Shown here: one piece after another, positions 25,479-35,662 of the stretch
Layout of the letters: each line of letters begins with the position of its first letter
How positions within the stretch are numbered: position 1 is the stretch's first letter
From: Bacillus sp. Cs-700
GTDB taxonomy: Bacteria; Bacillota; Bacilli; Bacillales; Guptibacillaceae
Length of the DNA: 64,000 nt
Direction of reading: 5' to 3'
Assembly (NCBI RefSeq): GCF_011082085.1
Contig: NZ_CP041063.1
Coordinates: 2,046,001-2,110,000, forward strand
Made by a program: the position numbers and the translations under genes
Notes under the pieces: model-generated
Seen by the model: only the letters and a program-made list of their open reading frames with translations
Told to the model about the DNA's origin: nothing
Database searches by the model: none

Positions 25479-26558
25479 CTACCTCTCCAACACCGCATTC
25501 CGCACATACGTAACGCCCTCTACCTCTATCTCTTGATACACCCATTCACCGGTATACGTCGCAAATTCAAGGCCCTCATCGGTGAGAAGAACCGTGTCTT
25601 CCGACTTTACACCTGGCAAAGAAGGATTCCATGCGTAGGCTTGATTGAGGACAATCTTATGTGGCGTTTCCGGATTCGCGAGGAATTCGCGTGAATTAAA
25701 TCCGGTTAATCCACCCTGATGAAGAAGTTTCCAGTCATCTGGGAAGCCTTGCTCCGCATATTCTGCAATACCCTCTTGAATCACTTCCCCAGCCGTGGCT
25801 CCAACTTTTGTAGCATGATTCATCACGCTATCAATCCTTGCAACCGCAGCGCTATGCTGACGCAATTCTTCTGGCAGTTCGCCGAAGTACACGAGTCGCG
25901 TTACGTTCGCAACAAGACCCGCTTCTTCTGCACAAATGACGATCATCGCATGACGATCAAGCTTCTTCTTAGTTGGAATCGGATGGCGATAGCGATAGAT
26001 GCGTTCATCTGTTGCAACAAGAAGCACCTGAATCGACATCCCACCCGCAAGAATCTTCGTAGCTAGATGTGCTTCAATTTCTTTTTCCGTTTGACCAGGT
26101 TTAATTTCACGGCACGTCTCTTCCACCGCTTTGGCAGCTTTTTGACACAGATTGCGGTAACGCTCACGTTCATATGCTGTCAAAACAGAGCGGTATTTCC
26201 CTAACTCTTCATCAACCACATCCCAATCAGCATAAGGCATGTCAGCTGCCATCCGCTTTCCAGACGTTACCGATTCAATTAAATGCTCAGCAGGTTTGTA
26301 CCAATCATCAGACAGCACCTCAAAAGAAAACGACAGATCGGAACATTCTTCTTCTACTATTCGGCGCTCTTCCATTTTCGACGTAACAAGATACGCCTGC
26401 TCACGCGTGATAATCCAGTCAGCTACGCCTGCTTCCATCGTCTGAACGATATAATTCGTATTCCCGCCTGTGATCCAAGAGAAATTGTTCCGCCTTCTAA
26501 GTAAGATGCCATCATATCCCTGTTCTTCTAAAAATAACCGTACCTTCTCAATACTCAT
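25479..26558 (-). CDS. M24 (aminopeptidase P-like) fold protein with degenerate metal site
   Basis: A 359-residue protein with an N-terminal creatinase-type domain (NNFSWITGG at 24-32) and a C-terminal pita-bread domain. In true M24 peptidases five residues bind metal (D, D, H, E, E). Here the first Asp position is V207, the second is N218 (ANVTR for sDiTR), H280 and E320 (KSEDTV) remain, and the third position is N311 (WNP for vEP). A metal-dependent peptidase is therefore unlikely; a creatinase-like metal-free hydrolase is possible. It overlaps galE by ATGA, so it is translationally coupled to the galactose operon. Its role there is unknown. Confidence 0.78.
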   Translation of the reverse strand: MSIEKVRLFLEEQGYDGILLRRRNNFSWITGGNTNYIVQTMEAGVADWIITREQAYLVTSKMEERRIVEEECSDLSFSFEVLSDDWYKPAEHLIESVTSGKRMAADMPYADWDVVDEELGKYRSVLTAYERERYRNLCQKAAKAVEETCREIKPGQTEKEIEAHLATKILAGGMSIQVLLVATDERIYRYRHPIPTKKKLDRHAMIVICAEEAGLVANVTRLVYFGELPEELRQHSAAVARIDSVMNHATKVGATAGEVIQEGIAEYAEQGFPDDWKLLHQGGLTGFNSREFLANPETPHKIVLNQAYAWNPSLPGVKSEDTVLLTDEGLEFATYTGEWVYQEIEVEGVTYVRNAVLER

Positions 26559-27547
26559 GACTGATCGCCATACCCTTCAGGATGATTTTGATGCCAGCTC
26601 CACGCGTGCGCAACAATTTGCGAAAGCTCTGGATAGACAGGCTTCCATCCAAGTTCATTCATCGCTTTCGACGACGAAGCAATTAATGTCGCTGGATCTC
26701 CAGCACGACGCGGCGCTACTTCTGCCTCAATCGCCTTCTCTGTCACGCTACGACACGTATCAATCACTTCTTTCACCGTAAATCCTTTGCCATTGCCAAG
26801 GTTATAAATGCCGCTTTCGTTCGTTTCTTTCATCTTTTTCAACGCAAGGTAGTGAGCCTGCGCAAGGTCAAGCACATGAATATAATCACGGACACACGTG
26901 CCATCTTTCGTATCATAATCATCACCAAAAATCGAGACTTTCTCGCGCTGACCAAGCGCCGTCTGAAGGACGATTGGAATGAGATGGGATTCTGGTTGAT
27001 GATCTTCCCCAATTTTCCCTTCTGGATCGGCACCAGCTGCATTAAAGTAGCGAAGCAAACTTGATTTTAAGCCGTAAGCATCATCACACCAGCGCAACAT
27101 TTTCTCAATCGCAAGCTTCGTCTCTCCATAGGGATTCGTTGGATTCGTCACATCGTCTTCTTCAATCGGCGTTCTCTCTGGGTTTCCGTAAGTGGCAGCC
27201 GTCGATGAGAACACGATGTATTTCACATCATGTTCAACGAGTTTTGATACAAGTACCTGGGAACCCGCTACGTTATTTCGATAATATTCAAGCGGGTTTG
27301 TTACGCTTTCTCCAACAAGTGAACTCGCAGCAAAGTGAATGACAGAGTCAATATCGTGATCCGCGAAGATTTGATCGATCACTTTTCCGTCTGTTAAATC
27401 CCCTTTATACAAAGGAACGTTAAGCACAGCTTGTTCATGTCCTTTTGTTAGGTTATCAAGCACGACAACATCTTCATTCTGCTCTTGTAAATACATAACC
27501 GTATGGCTCCCGATATATCCGGCACCACCAGTGACTAAAATCGCCAT
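26555..27547 (-). CDS. galE: UDP-glucose 4-epimerase (galactose operon copy)
   Basis: A 330-residue short-chain dehydrogenase-fold epimerase interconverting UDP-galactose and UDP-glucose. It has the NAD-binding [10 protein letters not shown] (6-15), catalytic SSTAATYG with the partner YGETK, and LRYFNAAGA. It closes the Leloir set with galK and galT in the same operon. A second, more distant galE lies at 42954-43997 near the teichoic acid genes, so this copy is the catabolic one. Confidence 0.95.
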   Translation of the reverse strand: MAILVTGGAGYIGSHTVMYLQEQNEDVVVLDNLTKGHEQAVLNVPLYKGDLTDGKVIDQIFADHDIDSVIHFAASSLVGESVTNPLEYYRNNVAGSQVLVSKLVEHDVKYIVFSSTAATYGNPERTPIEEDDVTNPTNPYGETKLAIEKMLRWCDDAYGLKSSLLRYFNAAGADPEGKIGEDHQPESHLIPIVLQTALGQREKVSIFGDDYDTKDGTCVRDYIHVLDLAQAHYLALKKMKETNESGIYNLGNGKGFTVKEVIDTCRSVTEKAIEAEVAPRRAGDPATLIASSSKAMNELGWKPVYPELSQIVAHAWSWHQNHPEGYGDQS

Positions 27548-27606
27548 ATTTTCCCCTCCAATTAAAGTATTACTCGTCGAATACGATCGATATTTCCCGG
27601 AAAATA

Positions 27607-29616
27607 CTAGTTAAGCTTCAGCACATAGGAACCAAGCGGCGCAACTGTCATTTCTCCTAGGTATTCCTCGTGTGAAACTGCATCTACCCACGTACCATCA
27701 GGAAGTGTAAGTGAACCATCATGATCGGTCGAATGGTTTACAACAGATAAAAATATCGCTCCATCTTCTCCTGTACGTGTAACTGCTTCCACGTTTTCAC
27801 TTGAACGAATCGTCGTTACATCCGTTTCTTTGAAAACTTCTGCATAAAGAGCGTCCATTATCTCTTCTTCAAGGGCCGATCCGATGTAGTACACCGTTCC
27901 TTTTCCATACTTGTTTTTCGTAATAGCCGCGGTTTTTTCATAGAAACAATCGCGATATTCAGCAAGCACTTCTGCTGTTGTTGGTTCAACGAGATCGCAC
28001 CAAATGGAAGCGACAGAGTTAACACCTTTAAGCGCTCCCTGCACCCCTTCAACCTCATTGTTTTGACCAAGCTGAAGCGATTCATATTCATTGATTTCAA
28101 CACCCGCCAGCTCACGTAGTGCGCCTGGAAGCGTATCTTCTACGACAAAATTGTTCTGTTCTTTCACCCCTGCGCGATAAGAAAGGATCACGGTGCCACC
28201 TTGCTCCGCAAAGCGTGAGATTTTCTCATTCACTGCTGGATCCGTTAGGAAATAAACCGGTACAACAAGCACTTTATATCCATCAAGATGGCTTTCTTTT
28301 GTTACGATGTCCGTCATCGCATTCATGCGATGAGCAGGACTGTAAAAGCGTAGGAACTCTTGCTTGTATTCAAACGCATTGCTTTGCGGCTGAATGCCCC
28401 ACGCCCAGGCGTTTTCAACATCATAATAAACCGCTACATCCGCACAATATTTCGATGCAATCCACTCATCTCCAAACACGCTCAGGGAATCGATCACTTC
28501 TTTTACTTCATTGTATTTGCGCTTTGGTTTCCCATCATGGTCCAGAACACCATGACAAAACTCTTCGGTTCCAAAACGAGCGGCGCGCCAGCGGAAGTAC
28601 ACAATCGCTTCAGCACCGCGAGCAATTGCCTGATACGTCCAAAGCTTAATATGACCAGGACGAGGCAAGTAACCGATGCGGCTCCACCCCTGCGCTCCTG
28701 AAAGTTCTTCCATTACCCAAAAACCTTTACCATTTTTTGAAGAGCGACAAAGATCATGCTGATGCGCAATTGCTGCTGGCACAATCGGCTCAGGTAACCC
28801 GCCCCAAACCGGGTAGTTATCGAACGAAATAAAATCAAGCTCTTTTGACATATCCCACTGATTAATCGCTTGATCGGTATAAACAAAGTTATGCGTAATC
28901 CACTGATCAGAGCGAATATGCTTTCGAAGAAGATCAGTTTGAAGCTTATTGTAAGATGTATACGCATCCGCACAGAAACGATCAAAATCGAGAAGCAGGC
29001 TCGGATTATGCTCCTGGAACACTTTACGTGGCACAGGAATTTGGGACCACGATGTATAGGTTTGACTCCAGAAGACGGTACCCCACGCTTCGTTTAACTC
29101 ATCTAGCGTTCTATATTTTTGCTGTAGCCACACTTGAAACGCCTGCTGATCAACATCGCCATAGCTACGATCAGATTTTTCATGACCATATTCATTGTCT
29201 ACTTGCCAACCGATAATTCCTTCATGCTGACCGTAGCGCTTTGCCATTTCTTCTACAATTTTTGCTGAAAACTGACGGTAGACTTCGCTGTTTACTGTAT
29301 AGTGACGTCTTGCTCCGAAGGAAATAACCGTACCATTCGGATCGACAGGTAAAATTTCCGGGTATTTTTCACACATCCAAGCAGGTGGTGTTGCTGTCGG
29401 TGTTCCAAGCACCACTTTGATCCCGTTCTTCGTCATTAAGTCAATCGCTTCATCATAAAGTGCAAAATCATACGTCCCTTCCTCAGGCTCCATCAGCTGC
29501 CAACCAAATTCAGCGATGCGCACAACATTCACACCAAGTTCTTTCATTAATCTAACATCTTCACTCCAGCGTTCTTTCGGCCACTGTTCTGGGTAATAAT
29601 CGACACCTACATACAT
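27607..29616 (-). CDS. GH42 beta-galactosidase
   Basis: A 669-residue family 42 glycosidase. It starts MYVGVDYYPEQWP, has the acid/base Glu in WQVDNEYG and the nucleophile Glu in VMEELSGAQGW, and carries the C-terminal trimerisation and beta domains of full-length family members. ATG at 29616 follows AAAGGAGC; upstream codons are non-coding. No signal peptide, so it acts in the cytoplasm on imported beta-galactosides, probably galacto-oligosaccharides. It lies between galT and galE. Confidence 0.94.
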   Translation of the reverse strand: MYVGVDYYPEQWPKERWSEDVRLMKELGVNVVRIAEFGWQLMEPEEGTYDFALYDEAIDLMTKNGIKVVLGTPTATPPAWMCEKYPEILPVDPNGTVISFGARRHYTVNSEVYRQFSAKIVEEMAKRYGQHEGIIGWQVDNEYGHEKSDRSYGDVDQQAFQVWLQQKYRTLDELNEAWGTVFWSQTYTSWSQIPVPRKVFQEHNPSLLLDFDRFCADAYTSYNKLQTDLLRKHIRSDQWITHNFVYTDQAINQWDMSKELDFISFDNYPVWGGLPEPIVPAAIAHQHDLCRSSKNGKGFWVMEELSGAQGWSRIGYLPRPGHIKLWTYQAIARGAEAIVYFRWRAARFGTEEFCHGVLDHDGKPKRKYNEVKEVIDSLSVFGDEWIASKYCADVAVYYDVENAWAWGIQPQSNAFEYKQEFLRFYSPAHRMNAMTDIVTKESHLDGYKVLVVPVYFLTDPAVNEKISRFAEQGGTVILSYRAGVKEQNNFVVEDTLPGALRELAGVEINEYESLQLGQNNEVEGVQGALKGVNSVASIWCDLVEPTTAEVLAEYRDCFYEKTAAITKNKYGKGTVYYIGSALEEEIMDALYAEVFKETDVTTIRSSENVEAVTRTGEDGAIFLSVVNHSTDHDGSLTLPDGTWVDAVSHEEYLGEMTVAPLGSYVLKLN

Positions 29617-29688
29617 TGTGTTAGCTCCTTTTGCTGTTTTGTAGTTTACATTCAATGTGAAAAGAAGCTCACCAGAATCGGCAAGCTC

Positions 29689-31221
29689 TTATTTGTTTAA
29701 ATGGGTGTTAAGTGCATCTATAAATCGGTCAAAAGCTTTTTGACCGGATGCCGTTCGTTTAAAGACACCTGCATGACTTAAAATATCAGAGAAGATCAGT
29801 CCAACCTCATCTCGCAACCGCACCTGTACATTGGAAGAGTTCAAATCTTGATATTTTTCAAGAAGGGTTTTCGCCCATTCAAGATGCTTGTTGATCCGTT
29901 CATCGCTTTCGATTTTTGTTAGCGGATTTTCACCACTGAGAGATTCACCAAGTAAGTGAAGCTCTTCTTGTAGTCGACCTGGAAGCACGGCTAGTCCCAT
30001 CACTTCAATTAATCCGATGTTTTCTTTCTTAATATGATGCACTTCCGCATGTGGATGAAACAGTCCCATCGGATGCTCTTTTGTTGTGCGATTGTTTCGC
30101 AGCACAAGATCAAGTTCATAGAAGTCGCCATTCCGACGAGCGATCGGTGTGATTGTGTTATGCGGCTCTTCCTCTGTAAACGCAAGAACCTCAGCACGCT
30201 CATCGCTATATCTCTTCCAGAACTGAAGAATCGAATCGGCAACTTCACCAAGCTCTTCACGGTCGGTGCTTTGGAGACGTAATACCGACATCGGCCATTT
30301 CACAACACCAGCGGTGACATTCGGATAAGCTGATAAGACAACTAAGCGCTCCATCTCTGCTTTTGCCATCGGGAAATCGTGCTTTCCTCCCTGAAAATGA
30401 TCATGACTTAAAATTGACCCGCCAACGATGGGCAGATCTGCATTCGAGCCGACAAAGTAGTGAGGAAACTTCCCAACGAATTCAAGCAGGCGATCAAACG
30501 TGCCCCTCGAAATGTTCATTGGTTCATGTTCACCATATAAGACAATCGCATGCTCGTTGTAATAAACGTATGGAGAATACTGCAAATACCACTGCTTCTC
30601 TTCAAGCGTGACAGGAATCATCCGAAGGTTTTGTCGCGCCGGATGATTGATTCGTCCCGCATAGCCTACGTTCTCTTTACAAAGCAAGCATTCAGGATAG
30701 CCGCTTGACTTCATCGTTTTTGCAGCGGCAATGGCTTTCGGATCTTTCTCTGGTTTGGAAAGGTTAATGGTGATTTCCAACTCACCATAGGCTGTTTTCG
30801 TTAGCCATTCCTCGTTTTTCGCAATGCGATCCGTACGAATGTAGTGGACATCTTTTGAATAGTGATAAAAGTTACCCGTTGCTACTTCAGGGCCATCATG
30901 CTCATAAGCCGTTTCGAATTTCCCAATTACGCCTGATGGTCTCTCTGTTAAACACCCCATGATTTTCGTATCCAACAAATCACGATAAGTGACCGTATTT
31001 TCAACGAGTCTTCCGTTTTCATAAGCCCAATCTAAAATTTCATCTAAAATGGTAACGGGGCTGTCAGGAATATCGGAAGGAACAACGCTTGGATCACTCT
31101 CTTCAAGTTGTAGTACTTCAAGAATTTGATTTCGAACATATGATAAATCCCACTCATGAATCAGATGCTTATTCAACCCATATTGGAGGAGACGGTTAAT
31201 CTCTTTGTCTATGCTTCTCAT
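29689..31221 (-). CDS. galT: Galactose-1-phosphate uridylyltransferase, class II
   Basis: A 510-residue enzyme exchanging UMP between UDP-glucose and galactose-1-phosphate. It belongs to the Firmicutes class II type, longer than the E. coli form. Visible blocks are SGYPECLLCKENVGYAGR, NHPARQNLR, SILSHDHFQGGKH, the substrate-binding HNTITPIAR and HPHAEVHHIKKENIGLIE. The ATG at 31221 has GGAG at 7-base spacing. It lies 25 bases downstream of galK in the galactoside operon. Confidence 0.95.
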   Translation of the reverse strand: MRSIDKEINRLLQYGLNKHLIHEWDLSYVRNQILEVLQLEESDPSVVPSDIPDSPVTILDEILDWAYENGRLVENTVTYRDLLDTKIMGCLTERPSGVIGKFETAYEHDGPEVATGNFYHYSKDVHYIRTDRIAKNEEWLTKTAYGELEITINLSKPEKDPKAIAAAKTMKSSGYPECLLCKENVGYAGRINHPARQNLRMIPVTLEEKQWYLQYSPYVYYNEHAIVLYGEHEPMNISRGTFDRLLEFVGKFPHYFVGSNADLPIVGGSILSHDHFQGGKHDFPMAKAEMERLVVLSAYPNVTAGVVKWPMSVLRLQSTDREELGEVADSILQFWKRYSDERAEVLAFTEEEPHNTITPIARRNGDFYELDLVLRNNRTTKEHPMGLFHPHAEVHHIKKENIGLIEVMGLAVLPGRLQEELHLLGESLSGENPLTKIESDERINKHLEWAKTLLEKYQDLNSSNVQVRLRDEVGLIFSDILSHAGVFKRTASGQKAFDRFIDALNTHLNK

Positions 31222-31246
31222 GGTTTCTCTCCACTCCTCTCCAGAA

Positions 31247-32425
31247 TCACAGCGCTTCTGAAAGCTGATTGATCTCTCTTGCCCCTGCCCCAATTTCCAC
31301 AACGTAAAATTCAGGTGTTAAACCCGTTTTCTCTTTATAGGTTTTCGCAACATTTGTTTGGAATGAATCCAAAAATTGATTTTCAACAATGCTAATTGTA
31401 CAGCCGCCAAACCCTGCTCCAGTCATACGCGAGCCGATGACACCTTCTTCTGCCCAGGCCGCTTCAACTAAAGCATCAAGCTCAAGACCCGTCACTTCAT
31501 AATCATCACGCAAGGAAACGTGCGACTCATTCATTAATTGACCAAATGCGTCAAATTCGCCAGCTTTTAGCCTTTTGGCTGCTTCAATCGTACGAGCGTT
31601 TTCATAAACTGCATGCTTCGCACGTTTCTGATCAATCGGATTTGTAATGTGCTGCTTATTTGCTTCAAATGATTCAACCGTCAGATCACCTAGTGACTCA
31701 ATCTGGAGGTGCTCCTGAAGCTGACTCAATGCACGTTCACATTCAGAACGGCGCTCATTATATTTTGAATCAGCTAGTCCTCTTCGTTTATTTGTATTCG
31801 AGATAACAAGCGAAGCATTTTCAAGAACAACCGGGCTGTAGGTATATTCAAGCGTGTTGCAATCAAGAAGGACAGCCGCGTCTTCTTTCCCCATCCCAAT
31901 GGCAAATTGGTCCATAATCCCACAGTTCACGCCAACAAACTCATTTTCCGCACGCTGACTCATTTTGACCATTTCAACCATCTTAAGATGAAGGTCATTT
32001 AATTCATTTAATAAGACGGCCGTCGCTAGTTCGATGGATGCCGATGAAGATAATCCAGCTCCATTTGGAATATTGCCAAAGTAAAGCACGTCAAATCCGC
32101 TCACCGCATATCCTGATTCTTTCATAATTGAGACAACGCCTTTTGGATAGTTCGCCCAGTCATCTTTCTCATCATAAATGAGCTCCTCCAGATCGACGGT
32201 TATGACGCCCTGATCTTCAAAATTCATGGAATAAAAACGAACGAAGGAATCTTCTCGTTTTCTTGCAACGGCATAAGTCCCAATACTAAGCGAGCACGGA
32301 AAAACGTGGCCCCCATTATAATCCGTATGTTCGCCAATTAAATTGACGCGACCTGGCGAGAAGAAGCTTCTAATCTCGCCACCTTCTCCATACACCTTAC
32401 GAAAATGTGCATTTAGCGATTTCAT
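31247..32425 (-). CDS. galK: Galactokinase
   Basis: A 392-residue GHMP kinase phosphorylating galactose at C1. It has the galactokinase signature GRVNLIGEHTDYNGG near 25-40, the ATP loop PNGAGLSSSAS and the C-terminal SRMTGAGFGGC. ATG at 32425 has GGGTGA upstream; GTG at 32434 (three codons longer) is possible. It follows the LacI regulator by 19 bases and precedes galT by 25. Confidence 0.95.
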   Translation of the reverse strand: MKSLNAHFRKVYGEGGEIRSFFSPGRVNLIGEHTDYNGGHVFPCSLSIGTYAVARKREDSFVRFYSMNFEDQGVITVDLEELIYDEKDDWANYPKGVVSIMKESGYAVSGFDVLYFGNIPNGAGLSSSASIELATAVLLNELNDLHLKMVEMVKMSQRAENEFVGVNCGIMDQFAIGMGKEDAAVLLDCNTLEYTYSPVVLENASLVISNTNKRRGLADSKYNERRSECERALSQLQEHLQIESLGDLTVESFEANKQHITNPIDQKRAKHAVYENARTIEAAKRLKAGEFDAFGQLMNESHVSLRDDYEVTGLELDALVEAAWAEEGVIGSRMTGAGFGGCTISIVENQFLDSFQTNVAKTYKEKTGLTPEFYVVEIGAGAREINQLSEAL

Positions 32426-32444
32426 TTTTTTCACCCGGCCTTGT

Positions 32445-33434
32445 TTATTTACTGCTTTTTCGCAGTTTCAATTTTGTCGACATCGTTACTTTTTTAGCTA
32501 CTTTTCTTCTCAAAAGACGCTCCATTAAAAGTCCGACTGCTGTTTCACCCATTAATTCGGTATACACTTTTACAGTGCTTAATGCGGGATAAACGTATTT
32601 TGAGACGCTAATGTCGTTTACGCCAATTAAGCTGACGCGCTCAGGGACAGCTACTCCATTTTCATGAAGAGCGCGGAGACATCCAATTGCCATCGTGTCA
32701 TTTCCTACAAAGAATGCGGTTGGAAGCTCTTCGCCAAGCTCTTCAATCGCTCGATTCATAAGTGAATAGCCATCATCCACCGTAAAGGATCCTGTATAGA
32801 CGTATGCTTCGTGATCTTGATCGCGGTCTGTCAGATACCGTTTGAACGTCAGCTCGCGTTCATCAACAATTACAGCACTAGCATCCCGAAACGTTTCTCT
32901 TCCACCAATGTAACCAATTCGCTCATGACCTTTACTCGTAAAATAGTCGAGTACTTTTTTTGTTGCCTTTTCAAAGTCGACGACAACGGCATCGTACCGT
33001 TCGTTATCTGGATCATAGTCAACAAAAACAATGTTAGGCGTTACTTTATTTAATGAAGCAATTTCATCACTACTAAACTTACCAACGGCAATCATGCCCT
33101 GAATGTTTTCTTTCTCTAGCTCCTCATAGTTATCTTTAAAAATTTTCACGAGTTCAAGTCGCTCTTCCTGACAGCGTTGCTCTACGCCAAGTCGAATCGA
33201 CATATAATACAGGTCGTTCAACTCTTCCTTTTCCGTATACCAGTGAATGATTGCGATTTTTGGTGTAAGTGACTTCTTTCCGCGCTTCTTACTGTAAGAG
33301 AGCTCTTCCGCCACTTCAAAAATTCGCTTTTTCGTATCATCTGAAACAGATAACGTTTCATCATAGTTGAGGACGCGTGAAACGGTCGATGTCGAACATT
33401 TCACTTTTTGTGCGATGTCCTTAATCGTTGCCAT
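32445..33434 (-). CDS. LacI/GalR-family regulator of the galactoside operon
   Basis: A 329-residue repressor. The helix-turn-helix and hinge are at residues 1-60 (ATIKDIAQKVKCSTSTVSRVLN), followed by a periplasmic-binding-like effector domain. Of several tandem ATGs, 33434 gives proper spacing from AAAAAGG and the usual MATIKDIA start. It lies inside the operon between GH36 and galK. The palindromes AGTAAATRTTTACT next to the two upstream promoters are probable operators. The effector is probably galactose or a galactoside. Confidence 0.92.
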   Translation of the reverse strand: MATIKDIAQKVKCSTSTVSRVLNYDETLSVSDDTKKRIFEVAEELSYSKKRGKKSLTPKIAIIHWYTEKEELNDLYYMSIRLGVEQRCQEERLELVKIFKDNYEELEKENIQGMIAVGKFSSDEIASLNKVTPNIVFVDYDPDNERYDAVVVDFEKATKKVLDYFTSKGHERIGYIGGRETFRDASAVIVDERELTFKRYLTDRDQDHEAYVYTGSFTVDDGYSLMNRAIEELGEELPTAFFVGNDTMAIGCLRALHENGVAVPERVSLIGVNDISVSKYVYPALSTVKVYTELMGETAVGLLMERLLRRKVAKKVTMSTKLKLRKSSK

Positions 33435-33450
33435 GGCCATCATCCTTTTT

Positions 33451-35649
33451 TTATTCTGCTTTTAAGTAAAACACCTTCGATTGAAAGTCCCCACCGCGCT
33501 CAGCTTGCTCGCCGTTCGCTCCGTTAAATTCAATTGGAAGCGGCAGACCGTGCGACATCAGTTCATCTCCGAAATAAACCACTCCATCAACATCGTAAGC
33601 GCGATCTTTTGCTAAACCTCTCACTTTCAAAAATTGATTCGTAAGTGGGTTTGGCGTGCTTGATGCTTTATACCAGCCTACAAGTGCTTCTTTTTGATCG
33701 CCTGACACGATCATCCAGGCCGTTTCATTGCTTTCAAACGGACTTTGCAACCTGATAAATTCGCCATCACGAACGAGGTGACGCAGTGACTGATAGCGTT
33801 TAATTTGGGCTTTCACAATTTCTTTTTCATCATTTGATAGGCTAGAAGGATCCAACTCATACCCAAACGTCCCAAAGTACGCCACATCCGCTCGCATAGA
33901 AAGAGGTGTTTCTCGAAGCGTTTGGTGATTCGGAACGGCTGAGACATGAGACCCCATACTATAAATCGGATAAGCCATGGATGTGCCGTACTGAATTTTC
34001 AACCGCTCCACTGCATCTGTATCATCACTTGCCCAAGCTTGTGGTGCATAATAGAGGAGAGCCGGATCAAAACGCCCACCGCCACCAGCACACGATTCAA
34101 ACAATACATTTGGAAACTCTGATGTTAAGCGTTCATAAAGATCATAGACACCTAGAATGTAGAGATGGAAAAACTCACCCTGGCGCTCTAAACCTGCAGA
34201 GTAGGCCTCCGTAATGTTTCGATTCATATCCCACTTGATATAATCCAGGTTTGTCGCCTTAATGATCGCCTTCATTCGTTCAAAAATGTAGTCAACAACT
34301 TCCGCTCGCGTATAATCAAGCACCCGCTGATTGCGCCCTAGCGTAACGTGTTCACCAGGAATCCCTACTGCCCATTCCGGGTGCTCTCGGAACAAATCAC
34401 TATCAGGACTAATCATTTCCGGCTCAAACCATAACCCAAATTGAAGTCCAGTGCTCTTTACTTTTTCAGCAAGAGAAGCAATGCCATCTGGCAACTTTTC
34501 TAAGTCAACCGTCCAGTCCCCAAGAGACGAGCGGTCGTTGTTCCTTTTTCCAAACCAACCATCATCGAGAACGAACAGTTCAACCCCAAGTTCTTTTGCT
34601 TCCTTCGCAAAATGAATCAACTTCTCTTCATTAAAATCAAAATATGTCGCTTCCCAGTTATTAATCAGGACAGGACGTTCTTTGTTCTTCCACTGCTCGC
34701 TTATAAGCTGTTGGCGATACAGGCGATGGAACGTCTGACTCATTCCGTTCATCCCTTGATCTGAATAAACCATGATCGCTTCCGGTGTTTGGAATGTTTC
34801 GCCCGGACTAAGATGCCATTGAAAACCTAATGGATGAATTCCCAGTTGCACGCGCGTGACATCGTAGTGATCGACTTCTGCTTGCGCAAGAAAATTCCCG
34901 CTGTATACGAACTGAAAACCAAGCACTTCTCCCGTATGCTCAGTCGCATCTGAAGTTTTTAAAGCAAGAAACGGGTTATGGTGATGAGAACTTGCTCCTC
35001 GTATGCTCGAAATCGACTGAATTCCTTGCTCTAACTTTCTCGTCTTCACGTGACGTTCGCGTGCCCATGTACCTGAGAGGTGCACCATTTCCATATCAGC
35101 TTGAGGCAAATCAACCGACAGCGACATCATTCGATCAATGGAAATTTCAACATCCGTTTTGTTTATCAGGCGAGCGTTTCGAGCGATCACCGCTTCATTT
35201 TCAAAAATCGTATAGCTAAGTTCTAACTCTACCTGCTGATACGAATCTTCCAACACAACGAGGAGCGTCTCTGCTTCGTCTGCGTTTGCATACGTTGCCG
35301 GCAAATCTTTCAAACGAGGTTTTCCTTTCACCACTTCATGCGATTTGTACACAAAGTTCGCAATCGGCTTCTGACCCGATACCATAAAGGCAGGTTCTCT
35401 AAAATCACCTTTCCCATAGACAGGATACTCCTGTTGAATCGTTTCAAGCGAAAAAGCTGCATCGTCTTCATACGTATGACAGCTAGCCGGTGTTGGGTTG
35501 TTTGTTCTCTGAAAATGACGATAATCGCGATCACGAAGCGCTTTTCCGAAATACAAATGACCTAACTGTCCATTTTTTAAAATGTGAAAGATGTAGCTGA
35601 TTTTTCCATTTGTAAGATGAAACTGCTGTTGATTAACGAGAATGCTCAT
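33451..35649 (-). CDS. GH36 alpha-galactosidase
   Basis: A 732-residue family 36 glycosidase that removes alpha-1,6-galactose from melibiose, raffinose or digalactosyl glycerol. It has DDGWFGKRNND, the nucleophile Asp in IKWDMNRNITE, ESCAGGGGRFD and the acid/base Asp in WASDDTDA. The family's N-terminal beta-supersandwich and C-terminal domain are both present. Three starts are possible; ATG at 35649 gives the best spacing from AAAGGA. No signal peptide. It lies 13 bases downstream of the GH35 gene. Confidence 0.95.
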   Translation of the reverse strand: MSILVNQQQFHLTNGKISYIFHILKNGQLGHLYFGKALRDRDYRHFQRTNNPTPASCHTYEDDAAFSLETIQQEYPVYGKGDFREPAFMVSGQKPIANFVYKSHEVVKGKPRLKDLPATYANADEAETLLVVLEDSYQQVELELSYTIFENEAVIARNARLINKTDVEISIDRMMSLSVDLPQADMEMVHLSGTWARERHVKTRKLEQGIQSISSIRGASSHHHNPFLALKTSDATEHTGEVLGFQFVYSGNFLAQAEVDHYDVTRVQLGIHPLGFQWHLSPGETFQTPEAIMVYSDQGMNGMSQTFHRLYRQQLISEQWKNKERPVLINNWEATYFDFNEEKLIHFAKEAKELGVELFVLDDGWFGKRNNDRSSLGDWTVDLEKLPDGIASLAEKVKSTGLQFGLWFEPEMISPDSDLFREHPEWAVGIPGEHVTLGRNQRVLDYTRAEVVDYIFERMKAIIKATNLDYIKWDMNRNITEAYSAGLERQGEFFHLYILGVYDLYERLTSEFPNVLFESCAGGGGRFDPALLYYAPQAWASDDTDAVERLKIQYGTSMAYPIYSMGSHVSAVPNHQTLRETPLSMRADVAYFGTFGYELDPSSLSNDEKEIVKAQIKRYQSLRHLVRDGEFIRLQSPFESNETAWMIVSGDQKEALVGWYKASSTPNPLTNQFLKVRGLAKDRAYDVDGVVYFGDELMSHGLPLPIEFNGANGEQAERGGDFQSKVFYLKAE

Positions 35650-35662
35650 TGCCATCGATCCT

